Origin: Actinomycetes bacterium
Lineage (GTDB): Bacteria > Actinomycetota > Acidimicrobiia > Acidimicrobiales > RAAP-2
Reading direction: 5' to 3'
Length of the DNA: 53,912 nucleotides
Assembly (NCBI GenBank): GCA_021785695.1
Contig: JAJYEQ010000010.1
Coordinates: 1-53,912 of the forward strand
Notes under the pieces: model-generated
Seen by the model: the letters and a program-made list of their open reading frames with translations, nothing else
The model's database searches: none
Told to the model about the DNA's origin: nothing
Shown: piece by piece, positions 8,024 to 15,438 of the stretch
Layout: each line of letters opens with the position of its first letter
Position numbering within the stretch: the stretch's first letter is position 1
Made by a program: the position numbers and the translations under genes

Positions 8024-8719
8024 GTGGCTGAGCCCTCGGCGTCCGGATCCCCGGTGGTGGCCGCGTTCGATCTCGACGGCACGCTGACCGAGGGGGGCAG
8101 CGTGTTTCGCTGGCTCCGGGCGGTGGCGGGATCGGGGCGCGTCTACGCCGCGACGCTGGCCCTGGTGGGCCCCCTGCTCGTCGGCGCACTGCGCAGTGGT
8201 CCGGCTGCCGATCGTGCCAAGGAGCGGCTCTTTCGCCGCCTGCTGGCCGGTCGGGCGGTCGAAGAGGTTGAAGAGGCCTCGCGGGCCTTCATCCTGCATC
8301 ACCTGGAGCGACACCTGCGACCGGGCACGATCGCCCGCCTCCGGTGGCACCGCGCCCAGGGCCACGACGTCGTGATCGTGTCGGCATCGCCCGAGCTCTA
8401 CGTGCGCGTCGTGGCTGAGGAGATCGGTGCCCAAGGAGCTCTGGGCACGCGCTTGGCCACTGACCCGCTCGGCCGACTCACCGGTGGCTATCTCGGACGC
8501 AACTGCCGGGGCTCGGAGAAGCTGCGCCGACTCGATGAGTGGATCGCCGAACAGGGGTACGCCGACGAGCCGACCCTGTTCGCCTACGGCAACTCTCGCG
8601 GCGACCGCCGGATGCTGCGGCGAGCGCGCTATCCCTTCAATGTCGGCCGACTCGGTCGCTACGGCGCGCTGCGGCGCTTCCCGCCGCTGGGCGCCGACGC
8701 GCCCGAGATCACGCTGTGA
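8024..8719 (+). CDS. HAD-IB family phosphatase (SerB/CicA-like)
   Basis: A 231-residue haloacid dehalogenase phosphatase. Motif I is AFDLDGTLTEGG (nucleophile Asp in DLDGT), motif II is VIVSASPELY, the lysine of motif III is in RGSEKLRRLDEW, and motif IV is AYGNSRGDRRML. These fit the subclass IB enzymes that hydrolyse phosphoserine-like or phospholipid-like phosphomonoesters. A hydrophobic stretch near residues 45-60 may contact membrane. The GTG at 8024 was chosen over the far longer open frame because the HAD fold starts there and a -10-like box precedes it. Its 3' end overlaps the convergent exporter ATPase gene by 11 bases. Confidence 0.88.
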   Translation: MAEPSASGSPVVAAFDLDGTLTEGGSVFRWLRAVAGSGRVYAATLALVGPLLVGALRSGPAADRAKERLFRRLLAGRAVEEVEEASRAFILHHLERHLRPGTIARLRWHRAQGHDVVIVSASPELYVRVVAEEIGAQGALGTRLATDPLGRLTGGYLGRNCRGSEKLRRLDEWIAEQGYADEPTLFAYGNSRGDRRMLRRARYPFNVGRLGRYGALRRFPPLGADAPEITL

Positions 8720-9851
8720 CCGACGACTCGATCTCCACGACACCCGTGGCTCGCCCGTCGTAGAGCACCTGCACGGCAGCGGCCCTCTCACGCCACGCCA
8801 GGACCGTTCCTCCCGACGCCTCGACCAGACCGACGTTCACGTCATAGACACCGTCGAGCAGCGGCACCGAGCGCCACTCGACCTGGATGTGGTTGGCCCC
8901 CGGGCGAAGCTCCACGGGTGCCGCCTGGGCGTCGCTGCGACTCACCAAGAGCCCGCCACGCGTGAAGACCTCCGTCACCAGATTGGCGGACACCGCGTGG
9001 TCGCTCGTCACGTCGATCTCGAAGGTCAGATTGTCCCCACGGCGCATGTCGAAGGACCCGCTCGGCGTCGTCACGCTGGTGATCTGGACCGATGAGGAGA
9101 CCGCCGCGCGTCCCGGCACGTCGCCCAGCAGTCGCTGGCGGAAGATCCGCAGAGCCTCGCCGACCGTGTCGTCGGCCACCTGGATCCCGTGGTCCAGCAC
9201 GATCGCGCGGTCACAGACCGCGCGAACCGTGTCGGCCTGGTGGGTCACCAGCAAGATCGTCCGGCCTTCGCGCTGGAAGAGCCGGATGCGGTCCAAGCAC
9301 TTCGCCTGGAAACGCTCATCGCCCACCGCGAGGACCTCGTCGACCACCAAGATATCGGGTGCGACGTTGACGGCCACCGCAAAGGCCAGCCGGACGTACA
9401 TGCCGCTGGAGTAGAACTTCACGGGCGTATCGATGAAGTGGGCCAGCTCGCTGAAGTCCACGATGTCCTCGAACACCCGTTCCACCATCCGGCGCGAGAG
9501 CCCGAGCATCGAGCCGTACAGGTAGACGTTGTCGCGCCCCGACAGCTCGGGCTGGAAGCCCGCGCCCAGCTCGAGCAGGGCGGCGAGACTCCCCCGCAGG
9601 CGGATCTGCCCCGCCGTGGGCTTGAGGACGCCACAGATGCACTTGAGCAGCGTCGACTTGCCCGAGCCGTTGTGCCCGACGATGCCGACCGTCTCCCCCT
9701 CACCCACCGTGAAGTTGATGTCGCGCAGGGCGTCGAAGACCTCGGTGGACCCCGAGCGGGGGTGCAGAAGCCTCTCCTTGAGTGTCTGGTGCCGCTCGTG
9801 GTGGATCTTGAACTGCTTGGCGACGCCCGACACGTCGATCACGGCCGACAT
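8709..9851 (-). CDS. Polysaccharide/teichoic-acid-type ABC transporter ATP-binding protein with C-terminal Wzt-like domain
   Basis: A 380-residue ATPase that would power export of a glycan or lipid-linked polymer with the adjacent permease. Walker A is GHNGSGKST (about residue 61), the signature segment is FYSSGMYVRLAFA, Walker B is DILVVDEVLAVGD, and the switch His is in LLVTHQ. Residues from about 250 form a beta-rich extension (DMRRGDNLTFEIDV, LDGVYDVNVGL) like the Wzt C-domain that recognises the substrate end. The ATG at 9851 shares its A with the permease stop (TGATG), so the two are translationally coupled. No glycosyltransferases are nearby to identify the substrate. Confidence 0.92.
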   Translation of the reverse strand: MSAVIDVSGVAKQFKIHHERHQTLKERLLHPRSGSTEVFDALRDINFTVGEGETVGIVGHNGSGKSTLLKCICGVLKPTAGQIRLRGSLAALLELGAGFQPELSGRDNVYLYGSMLGLSRRMVERVFEDIVDFSELAHFIDTPVKFYSSGMYVRLAFAVAVNVAPDILVVDEVLAVGDERFQAKCLDRIRLFQREGRTILLVTHQADTVRAVCDRAIVLDHGIQVADDTVGEALRIFRQRLLGDVPGRAAVSSSVQITSVTTPSGSFDMRRGDNLTFEIDVTSDHAVSANLVTEVFTRGGLLVSRSDAQAAPVELRPGANHIQVEWRSVPLLDGVYDVNVGLVEASGGTVLAWRERAAAVQVLYDGRATGVVEIESSVTA

Positions 9852-10777
9852 CACAGCTCCGACTCGAAGTTGCCCTCGAGCCGCCCGAAGATTGCCAGGG
9901 CGACGAGGAAGCCGATGAACGCCACCGCCAAGATGACGACATTCATCGTGGCAAAGGTCGACAGCGACCACGAGGGCAGGACGTGGAGCGGCAGCCCGGT
10001 CGTCGTGGAGTTGACGATCGGAGAGCCGTAGATCACCCGCTGGAAGGTCAGGATGATCGGGGTGAGCGGGTTCACGAAGTAGAGGGCCGTGAGTCCGTGG
10101 CGATGCAGCGGCGCGGCCAGGGAGTTGGAGTACGAGTAGACGACCGGTGAGACCCAGAACCACAGCTGGAGCAGCACGTCCATCAAGTGGCGGACGTCGC
10201 GCAAGTAGACGGTGATGGCCGACATCACAATGCCCAGGGCGGCCGCGAACAGGGCGAGGGACACAAAGGCGATGAGCAGGAGCCACGCCCACGACCACGT
10301 CACGTGATGCCCGACCAGCAAGACGAAGGCCACCAGGACTCCGAACTGGATGACGAAGTAGAAGATGGCTGCCCCGACGTTGCTCAGGGCCAAGATCTCG
10401 CGCGGGAACGACACCTTCTTGACCAGCCCCGCCCGGTCCACGATCACGCCCGTCGACGTGCTCACCGCGGTCTGGAACATGGTCCACACCACCAGACCGG
10501 CGAAGAGGTACACCACGAATCCGGGAATGCCATTCTTCAAGAACACCGAGAAGACGAGGTAGTAGGTCGCCAGGGTCAGCGCCGGCGAGAGCATCGACCA
10601 GATGAGACCTAGGGCCGATCCCTTGTACTTGATCCGGATGTCCGAGACGATCAGACCCCAGAGGAGCTCTCGCCGCTCCAGCAGGTTGTGCAGGCGCGGG
10701 ACGAGCGGCGTTCGTGCGCTGACGACGCGGGCGGCGCTGGACGCGCTCCGCTCGGGCGGCGAGGCTGCTGCGTCCAC
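9851..10777 (-). CDS. ABC-2 type polysaccharide export permease (TagG/Wzm family)
   Basis: A 308-residue integral membrane protein with an N-terminal amphipathic region and about six predicted transmembrane helices. RELLWGLIVSDIRIKYKGSALGLIWSML is not repeated in full elsewhere, but its core KYKGSALGLIW is the characteristic entry motif of Wzm/TagG permeases, and VNPLTPIILTFQRVIYG is the matching late motif. It starts at GTG 10777, five bases after the clpP stop, and couples to the ATPase by TGATG. It therefore probably depends on clpP transcription, an unusual neighbourhood for an envelope exporter. Confidence 0.92.
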   Translation of the reverse strand: MDAAASPPERSASSAARVVSARTPLVPRLHNLLERRELLWGLIVSDIRIKYKGSALGLIWSMLSPALTLATYYLVFSVFLKNGIPGFVVYLFAGLVVWTMFQTAVSTSTGVIVDRAGLVKKVSFPREILALSNVGAAIFYFVIQFGVLVAFVLLVGHHVTWSWAWLLLIAFVSLALFAAALGIVMSAITVYLRDVRHLMDVLLQLWFWVSPVVYSYSNSLAAPLHRHGLTALYFVNPLTPIILTFQRVIYGSPIVNSTTTGLPLHVLPSWSLSTFATMNVVILAVAFIGFLVALAIFGRLEGNFESEL

Positions 10778-10782
10778 TTAGG

Positions 10783-11367
10783 TCAGGACCGTGGTGACCC
10801 GGCGCGGTCGATCACGGCATCGATGAAGCCGTACTCCTGCGCCTCTTGTGCGGTGAACCACCGATCGCGATCAGAGTCGGCCTCGATCCGATCCACCGGC
10901 TGCCCGGTGTGGAAGGCGATCCGCTCGGCCAGGACGCGCTTGAGATAGACGATCTGCTCGGCCTGGATCGCGATGTCGGACGCCTGACCCTCCATGCCGC
11001 CGGCGGATGGCTGGTGCATCAGGATGCGACTGTGCGGCAGCGCAAAGCGTTTGCCCGGCGTCCCCGCACACAGCAGGACCTGAGCCATGGAGGCGGCCAT
11101 TCCCAGACATATTGTCCGGATGTCGCAGCTCACGTACTGCATCGTGTCGTAGATGGCCAATCCGTCGGTGACGGATCCTCCCGGCGAGTTGATGTAGAGG
11201 CTGATGTCCTTGTCGGCGTCTTCGGCCTCCAAGAGCAGCAGCTCAGAGCAGATGCGATTGGCCGTCACCTGGTCCACCTGGGAACCCAGGAAGACGATGC
11301 GCTCCCGCAAGAGGCGCTGGTTGAGGTCGTTGGAGCCCGGGGTCTCGGCCGCGGCAAGGAGGTCCAT
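10783..11367 (-). CDS. clpP: ATP-dependent Clp protease proteolytic subunit
   Basis: A 194-residue serine peptidase that forms the two-ring ClpP barrel and degrades proteins unfolded by ClpX or ClpC. The catalytic triad is visible: Ser93 in LGMAASMAQ, His118 in LMHQPSAGG and probably Asp168 in ADSDRDRW. The SPGGSVTDG strand is also present. It is a single copy here, without the clpP1-clpP2-clpX arrangement usual in actinobacteria, so a second clpP is likely elsewhere. The ATG at 11367 is preceded by a -10 box 6 bases upstream. tmRNA-tagged proteins made by the nearby smpB/ssrA system would be its natural substrates. Confidence 0.96.
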   Translation of the reverse strand: MDLLAAAETPGSNDLNQRLLRERIVFLGSQVDQVTANRICSELLLLEAEDADKDISLYINSPGGSVTDGLAIYDTMQYVSCDIRTICLGMAASMAQVLLCAGTPGKRFALPHSRILMHQPSAGGMEGQASDIAIQAEQIVYLKRVLAERIAFHTGQPVDRIEADSDRDRWFTAQEAQEYGFIDAVIDRAGSPRS

Positions 11368-11373
11368 GTCCTC

Positions 11374-11379
11374 AATCTA
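11374..11379 (-). promoter_or_regulatory. -10 element TAGATT of clpP (leaderless)
   Basis: TAGATT, six bases (GAGGAC), then the clpP ATG. The GAGGAC spacer could look like a ribosome site but lies directly against the ATG, which is too close to serve as one. Confidence 0.65.
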
Positions 11380-11427
11380 CTGGAGACCCGCACCCGACCC
11401 CCGGGGACGCCCTAGCATTATTCCCGC

Positions 11428-11507
11428 GCGGGCGTGGCGGAATTGGTAGACGCGCTGGTTTTAGGTACCAGTTCTTCGGAGTGTGGGTTCGAGTCCCGCC
11501 GCCCGCA
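11428..11507 (+). tRNA. tRNA-Leu (TAG)
   Basis: A class II tRNA with acceptor stem GCGGGCG/CGCCCGC, anticodon stem CTGGT/ACCAG with loop TTTAGGT (anticodon TAG, reading CUN leucine codons) and T-arm GTGGG-TTCGAGT-CCCGC. The variable arm (about 11472-11482) is short for a tRNA-Leu. CCA is not encoded. Confidence 0.95.
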
Positions 11508-11627
11508 CGTAGTTCCCGCCTCCGAGCAGAGGGGACGGCGGCGGCGCCACGGCCCGATCGCCGACGACCAGCAGGGCCCCCATTCGGCCGGGTGCCGCAC
11601 AACCGTCAGCGCTCGCCGGGCGCGAAC

Positions 11628-12257
11628 CTACAGGGGAAGCCCGTGGGCCAGCAGGCGCTGGTAGTCGCCGTAGCGCTCGCAGCAGATCTCGGCCACGGTA
11701 CGGAGTCGGTCGTTGGGATTGCTGAGGCTGAGCACGGAGAGCTGGTCCAACAGGGACATCGGCGTCATCGCACACAGCTGCCAGCTCCGCACTTTCGGGT
11801 CGTCGTCCATCTCACAGTCATGGCGCAGGACCTCATCGGTCACGATCTCGCTGCGTAGGGCCCGCAGGGCGCGGACCGCCGACTCAGTGGACTCGAGCAG
11901 TCGGGGCTCGATCGGCACGTCATCGCAGCAGCGTTCGCGGATGACGGCCCGCGGGTACGGGGCGGCGGCGAGCCAGGCATCAACGTTGAAGCACGACACG
12001 CCGCGCACGATGAGCAGCGATCGCCCGTCGCGCATCGGCATGGCATCGAGGATGCGCACGACGGTACCCACCGACGTGTGCTCGTCGGAGTCACCGGCGT
12101 CACGTCCCCGCTCGATCAGGCAGGTGCCGAACTCGCTCGAGCCGCCCAGATCCTGGAGCATCGACTGGTAGCGGTCCTCGAACACGTAGAGACCGACCAC
12201 TTGGTGGGGGAAGATGACCATGCCCAGAGGGAACATGGGAAACGCTCGCTCGCCCAC
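11628..12257 (-). CDS. LON N-terminal domain (LonN) protein
   Basis: A 209-residue protein made of the substrate-binding N-domain of Lon protease without the AAA+ or peptidase parts. The opening FPMFPLGMVIFPHQVVGLYVFE strand run is shortened here to its core, FPLGMVIFPHQ, which is typical, as is the RYQSMLQDL helix after it. It then has TVVRILDAMPMRDGRSLLIVRG. Such stand-alone proteins are widespread in actinobacteria and of uncertain role, possibly adaptor-like. Start is GTG at 12257 with a leaderless-type promoter; an in-frame ATG at residue 8 is an alternative. Confidence 0.85.
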   Translation of the reverse strand: MGERAFPMFPLGMVIFPHQVVGLYVFEDRYQSMLQDLGGSSEFGTCLIERGRDAGDSDEHTSVGTVVRILDAMPMRDGRSLLIVRGVSCFNVDAWLAAAPYPRAVIRERCCDDVPIEPRLLESTESAVRALRALRSEIVTDEVLRHDCEMDDDPKVRSWQLCAMTPMSLLDQLSVLSLSNPNDRLRTVAEICCERYGDYQRLLAHGLPL

Positions 12258-12263
12258 AACTCC

Positions 12264-12269
12264 AGCCTA
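12264..12269 (-). promoter_or_regulatory. -10 element TAGGCT of the LonN gene (leaderless)
   Basis: TAGGCT, then six bases (GGAGTT), then the GTG at 12257. This supports the upstream GTG over the internal ATG. Confidence 0.6.
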
Positions 12270-12300
12270 CGGGTGCGTCCCGGGGGCACAGACGCCCGCT

Positions 12301-12885
12301 TCACTCACTCAGGAGGACGGCCAGGGCTCGTAACGCGTGGGCCCGGTGGGATAGCCGGCTCTTCTCGACGAGAGGCAGCTCAGCCAACGTGCGCCCATCA
12401 GGCGGCGGAAGCACGAACACGGGGTCGTATCCGAATCCGAACGTTCCCCGGGCAACGAAGCCGATGGCCCCCGCCAGCACCCCGTCGACGACCATGCTGC
12501 GTCCTTCGGGCTCGGCCACGACGATGACCGTGCGAAAGTAGGCGTCCCGGGACCCCTCGGGCACGTCGGTGAGCTCGGCCAGGAGCATCGTGACGTTGTC
12601 CGCGTCAGACGCGCCCTCGCCGGCGAAGCGAGCACTGCGCACTCCGGGCCGACCTCCCAGAGCGGCCACGAACAGGCCGGTGTCATCGGCGATGGCGGGC
12701 TGACCGCTGAGCCGCGCCACGGCCAGCGCCTTCGCCTGCGCGTTGCCCTCGAGAGTCTCGGCGACTTCGTCGACGTCGGGAATATCCGCGGGCCGCGCAT
12801 CGAGCGTCACCCCGAGGGGTTCGAGCACTGCGCGCATCTCCAGGAGCTTGTGGGCGTTAGCCGTCGCTGCGACGTACCGGCTCAT
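12301..12885 (-). CDS. rdgB: Non-canonical purine NTP pyrophosphatase (HAM1/RdgB)
   Basis: A 194-residue house-cleaning enzyme that hydrolyses dITP, ITP and XTP to the monophosphates. The N-terminal nucleotide motif is [13 protein letters not shown] (variant of the usual T/S-x-N-x-x-K). The [23 protein letters not shown] block holds the metal-binding acidic pair, and [11 protein letters not shown] and [12 protein letters not shown] complete the family pattern. The ATG overlaps the rph stop by 4 bases, so rph-rdgB is a coupled pair, as in many bacteria. Confidence 0.96.
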   Translation of the reverse strand: MSRYVAATANAHKLLEMRAVLEPLGVTLDARPADIPDVDEVAETLEGNAQAKALAVARLSGQPAIADDTGLFVAALGGRPGVRSARFAGEGASDADNVTMLLAELTDVPEGSRDAYFRTVIVVAEPEGRSMVVDGVLAGAIGFVARGTFGFGYDPVFVLPPPDGRTLAELPLVEKSRLSHRAHALRALAVLLSE

Positions 12886-13622
12886 GGCAGACGAGCTGCT
12901 GGTGGCACCAAGAGGAGTTCGCGCTGCATCCCGTGGATCGTCGCGATTCCCGCAGATGCCAGGTCGAGCAGCTGGTCGAGCTCGCTCCTGGTGAAGGGGG
13001 CTCGCTCGGCCGTCCCCTGGACCTCCACGAACTCCCCCGTCCCGGTCATGACCACATTCATGTCCGTCGAGGCCCCCGAGTCCTCGGCGTAGGGCAGATC
13101 GAGCAGGGCGACGCCGTCGATGACCCCAACGGAGACGGCGGCTACCACGTCGGTGATCGCGTGGTGCGCCAGGCGTCCGGCCGCCACGAGACGCGTCACG
13201 GCGTCGTGCAGGGCGATGAATCCCCCGCAGATGGAGGCCGTGCGCGTCCCCCCATCGGCCTCCAGGACGTCACAGTCAATCGTGATCTGGGTGTCCGCCA
13301 GGGCCTCCAAGTCGGCCACCGCCCGCAGCGACCGCCCGATGAGCCTCTGGATCTCGTGCGTCCGTCCTGACTGGCGGCCGCGCGCAGCCTCGCGAGGCAC
13401 GCGCTGGGCCGACGCGCCCGGAAGCATCGAGTACTCCGCGCTGATCCAGCCACGGCCGGACCCGCGCAGCCATCTGGGCACCTCCGACTCGACCGACGCG
13501 GTGCACAGAACGCGCGTGCGACCGAATTCGACCAGCACGGACCCCGCCGCGCTCCCCGTGAAGTCACGCGTGAAGGAGATGGGCCGCAGGTCTGCGGGCG
13601 CCCTTCCATCTGATCTGGTCAA
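12882..13622 (-). CDS. rph: Ribonuclease PH
   Basis: A 246-residue phosphorolytic 3'-5' exoribonuclease that trims tRNA 3' ends. Visible family blocks are [48 protein letters not shown], the [17 protein letters not shown] substrate-binding run, [19 protein letters not shown] and [20 protein letters not shown] chose TTG at 13622 because GGAGG lies six bases upstream and the protein then begins just before the conserved SDGR motif. The open frame extends 62 codons further without homology. It is the first gene of the rph-rdgB pair. Confidence 0.95.
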   Translation of the reverse strand: MTRSDGRAPADLRPISFTRDFTGSAAGSVLVEFGRTRVLCTASVESEVPRWLRGSGRGWISAEYSMLPGASAQRVPREAARGRQSGRTHEIQRLIGRSLRAVADLEALADTQITIDCDVLEADGGTRTASICGGFIALHDAVTRLVAAGRLAHHAITDVVAAVSVGVIDGVALLDLPYAEDSGASTDMNVVMTGTGEFVEVQGTAERAPFTRSELDQLLDLASAGIATIHGMQRELLLVPPAARLP

Positions 13623-13687
13623 CCTGGCCTCCAGCCGTCGATGCCTGCGCCCACCGTACTGGGGCCACGCACGTGGGCTCGCTGCCT

Positions 13688-14215
13688 CTAGGACGCGCGA
13701 CTCGGGCGGTAGAACAGCGCGAGTTGGATCAGGGCGGCACCCAGTCCCACTGCGAGAGTGAGGGCCAGCCGGGCGCCCGGCGTCCATGACCAGCCGGGAA
13801 CTCCCCACCAGCGATCCAGCGAGTAGGGCCCGGGACCGAGGGACCCCAAGGCCATCGCCGTGATCGCAACCGAGAGCGTGTACTCCACGCCCTCACCGCG
13901 ATTGAAGATGAAGAAGCCGTTCTTGCGATGCACCGTCGCGATGGCGACGAGCATGAGCGACAGGAGACCAGCGGCGGCCAGCGGCGTAGCCAGGCCGGCG
14001 ACGAGCAGGACGCCCACGCCCACTTCGGTCGCGGAGGCCAGCACCGCGTTGGGGACGCCGGGGCGCACACCGATGGACTCGAACCACTTGGCCGTCCCGG
14101 GAATGCGACCACCTCCGAAGAAGTGGTGATACCCGTGAGCCAGGATCATGAGTCCCAGATAGACCCGTAGCACAGCCAGCACGACACCGACGTCGACACC
14201 TTGTGAGATCCCCAT
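13688..14215 (-). CDS. DoxX family membrane protein
   Basis: A 175-residue protein with four predicted transmembrane helices. Family marks are [19 protein letters not shown] near the N-terminus, [18 protein letters not shown], and [20 protein letters not shown] between helices two and three. DoxX proteins are small quinone- or oxidoreductase-associated membrane proteins whose reaction is often unknown. The ATG at 14215 has GGGAGGTGG upstream; the in-frame ATG seven codons earlier lies inside the likely -10 box. It is divergent from smpB. Confidence 0.85.
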   Translation of the reverse strand: MGISQGVDVGVVLAVLRVYLGLMILAHGYHHFFGGGRIPGTAKWFESIGVRPGVPNAVLASATEVGVGVLLVAGLATPLAAAGLLSLMLVAIATVHRKNGFFIFNRGEGVEYTLSVAITAMALGSLGPGPYSLDRWWGVPGWSWTPGARLALTLAVGLGAALIQLALFYRPSRAS

Positions 14216-14234
14216 CGCACCACCTCCCGCAGGC

Positions 14235-14240
14235 ATCGTA
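14235..14240 (-). promoter_or_regulatory. -10 element TACGAT of the DoxX gene
   Basis: TACGAT lies 19 bases before the ATG, giving a short leader that contains the GGGAGG ribosome site. It rules out the ATG embedded in TACGATG as the start. Confidence 0.45.
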
Positions 14241-14274
14241 GGGGTTGGAGGGCGTGGCCGGCCTCCACGCTGGG

Positions 14275-14280
14275 TACGCT
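14275..14280 (+). promoter_or_regulatory. -10 element TACGCT of smpB (leaderless)
   Basis: TACGCT, then TCCTTC, then the GTG at 14287. No purine-rich ribosome site is present. Confidence 0.6.
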
Positions 14281-14286
14281 TCCTTC

Positions 14287-14805
14287 GTGGCTCGAGCCAA
14301 GCAGATGCAAGCCCGGCGGGCCGCCGCCCAGGCCAATACCGGCGACCGTATCGTGGCCACCAACCGGCGCGCGCGACACGACTACGACATCGTCGACACC
14401 CTCGAATGCGGCATGGTCCTCACCGGCAGCGAGGTCAAGTCGCTGCGGAGCAACCACGCCCAGATCGCCGACGCCTACGCGCGCGTAGAAGATGGCGAAC
14501 TGTGGCTCTTCGCGATGCACATCCCCGCCTGGAAGTTCGCCGTGGGCTTCGGGAGTCACGAGCCGGATCGACGCCGCAAACTGCTCGTACATCGTCAAGA
14601 ACTCCACCGCTGGGACTCCCAGCTACGGACGCAACCCTTGACCATGGTCCCGCTCAGCGTGTACTTCAGCCATGGCCAGGCCAAGGTCTCCTTGGCTCTC
14701 GCGCGGGGTCGCACGCAGTATGACCGGCGACATGCCCTGGCCGAGCGTGAGGCACGCCGGGAAATGGATCGGGCGGCCAAGCAGTCCGGGCGGTTCGACC
14801 ACTAG
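14287..14805 (+). CDS. smpB: SsrA-binding protein
   Basis: A 172-residue tmRNA-binding protein essential for ribosome rescue. The OB-fold core has RRARHDYDIVDTLECGMVL, TGSEVKSLRSNHAQIADAYA and the late HRQELHRWDSQ and ALARGRTQYDRRHAL segments. The basic C-terminal tail ending REARREMDRAAKQ enters the mRNA channel. The GTG at 14287 is supported by the -10 box; an ATG at 14305 is possible. The gene for its RNA partner, ssrA, follows 54 bases downstream on the same strand. Confidence 0.96.
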   Translation: MARAKQMQARRAAAQANTGDRIVATNRRARHDYDIVDTLECGMVLTGSEVKSLRSNHAQIADAYARVEDGELWLFAMHIPAWKFAVGFGSHEPDRRRKLLVHRQELHRWDSQLRTQPLTMVPLSVYFSHGQAKVSLALARGRTQYDRRHALAEREARREMDRAAKQSGRFDH

Positions 14806-14827
14806 GCGCACTGTGTCTTCCGGGCGC

Positions 14828-14833
14828 TAGCCT
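14828..14833 (+). promoter_or_regulatory. -10 element TAGCCT of ssrA
   Basis: TAGCCT lies 26 bases before the mature tmRNA 5' end, leaving a leader of about 20 bases to be removed by RNase P. Confidence 0.5.
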
Positions 14834-14859
14834 GGCTCCAGCGGGTCAGACGACCCCGA

Positions 14860-15206
14860 GGGGGTGATTGGTTTCGACGTCCTTGACTAGAGGGAAAGAA
14901 GCGAGCCGTGGTCTCCGGAACCACGTAAAAGAGCCGGAAACACAAACAAACGGCAATCCTGTATTTGCTGTTGCTAGTTAGCTAGCACGTCCGCCTAGGT
15001 TCGGCCCTGTGACTTAGGAATCGGGCGTCAAACAGCGGGGCTTACCGATGTGCTGCGTCAGCGGGCACGGTGGGACACTTCAGTTGACTACGGAACTAGA
15101 CGCCCGCCGATGGGCGTCACTTCCCGACAATCCTTCGTCGGCTGCGCTCGGAGAATGTTCTCAACGGCGTGGACGGACCTGGGTTCGATTCCCAGCACCT
15201 CCACCA
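14860..15206 (+). ncRNA. ssrA: Transfer-messenger RNA (tmRNA)
   Basis: The 347-base one-piece tmRNA begins GGGGGTGATTGGTTTCGACG, and its tRNA-like 3' end is GGTTCGATTCCCAGCACCTC followed by CACCA. The acceptor stem pairs 14860-14866 with 15196-15202 and CCA is encoded (15204-15206). After the tag frame, a TAG stop (at about 14980) sits in the 4-base loop of a stem TGCTAG/CTAGCA, matching helix 5 of known tmRNAs. Read in that frame, the tag ends ETQTNGNPVFAVAS. The resume codon is not certain, and the terminal AVAS differs from the common ALAA. Confidence 0.97.
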
Positions 15207-15438
15207 CATGACAGGAAGTGCTCGCGCACGAGATGCGCGCGCCTCCATCCCGTGCAACCAGGCGCGGCGGTCTCGCGACGCGTGCCACTGGCACCGGTGC
15301 TTTGTCGCGGCGCGGCGCCAAGTAAGCGACCCGACTCGGGATCCCCGCCACCACTAGGTCCTGATGCGATGCTGACACGAGGCCTCACTAATGTGGCCAC
15401 AACAGCGAACAGGGATGCGATCGACCGAGGAGGACCGG
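15207..15438 (+). other. Intergenic leader between ssrA and the GH15 gene
   Basis: This gap holds no convincing gene. It contains the short palindrome GCACCGGTGC followed by TTTGT near 15291, which may terminate ssrA, and a TAATGT box further on. The remaining sequence is GC-rich without recognised structure. Confidence 0.4.
15389..15394 (+). promoter_or_regulatory. -10 element TAATGT of the GH15-otsA unit
   Basis: TAATGT would start transcription near 15401, giving a leader of about 38 bases that carries the AGGAGG ribosome site at 15428-15433. Confidence 0.45.

Noticed and set aside
11367..11374. GAGGAC before clpP and GGAGTT before the LonN gene as ribosome-binding sites
   Set aside because: Both lie directly against the start codon with no spacing and coincide with the six-base gap after a -10 box, so they are better explained as spacer sequence.
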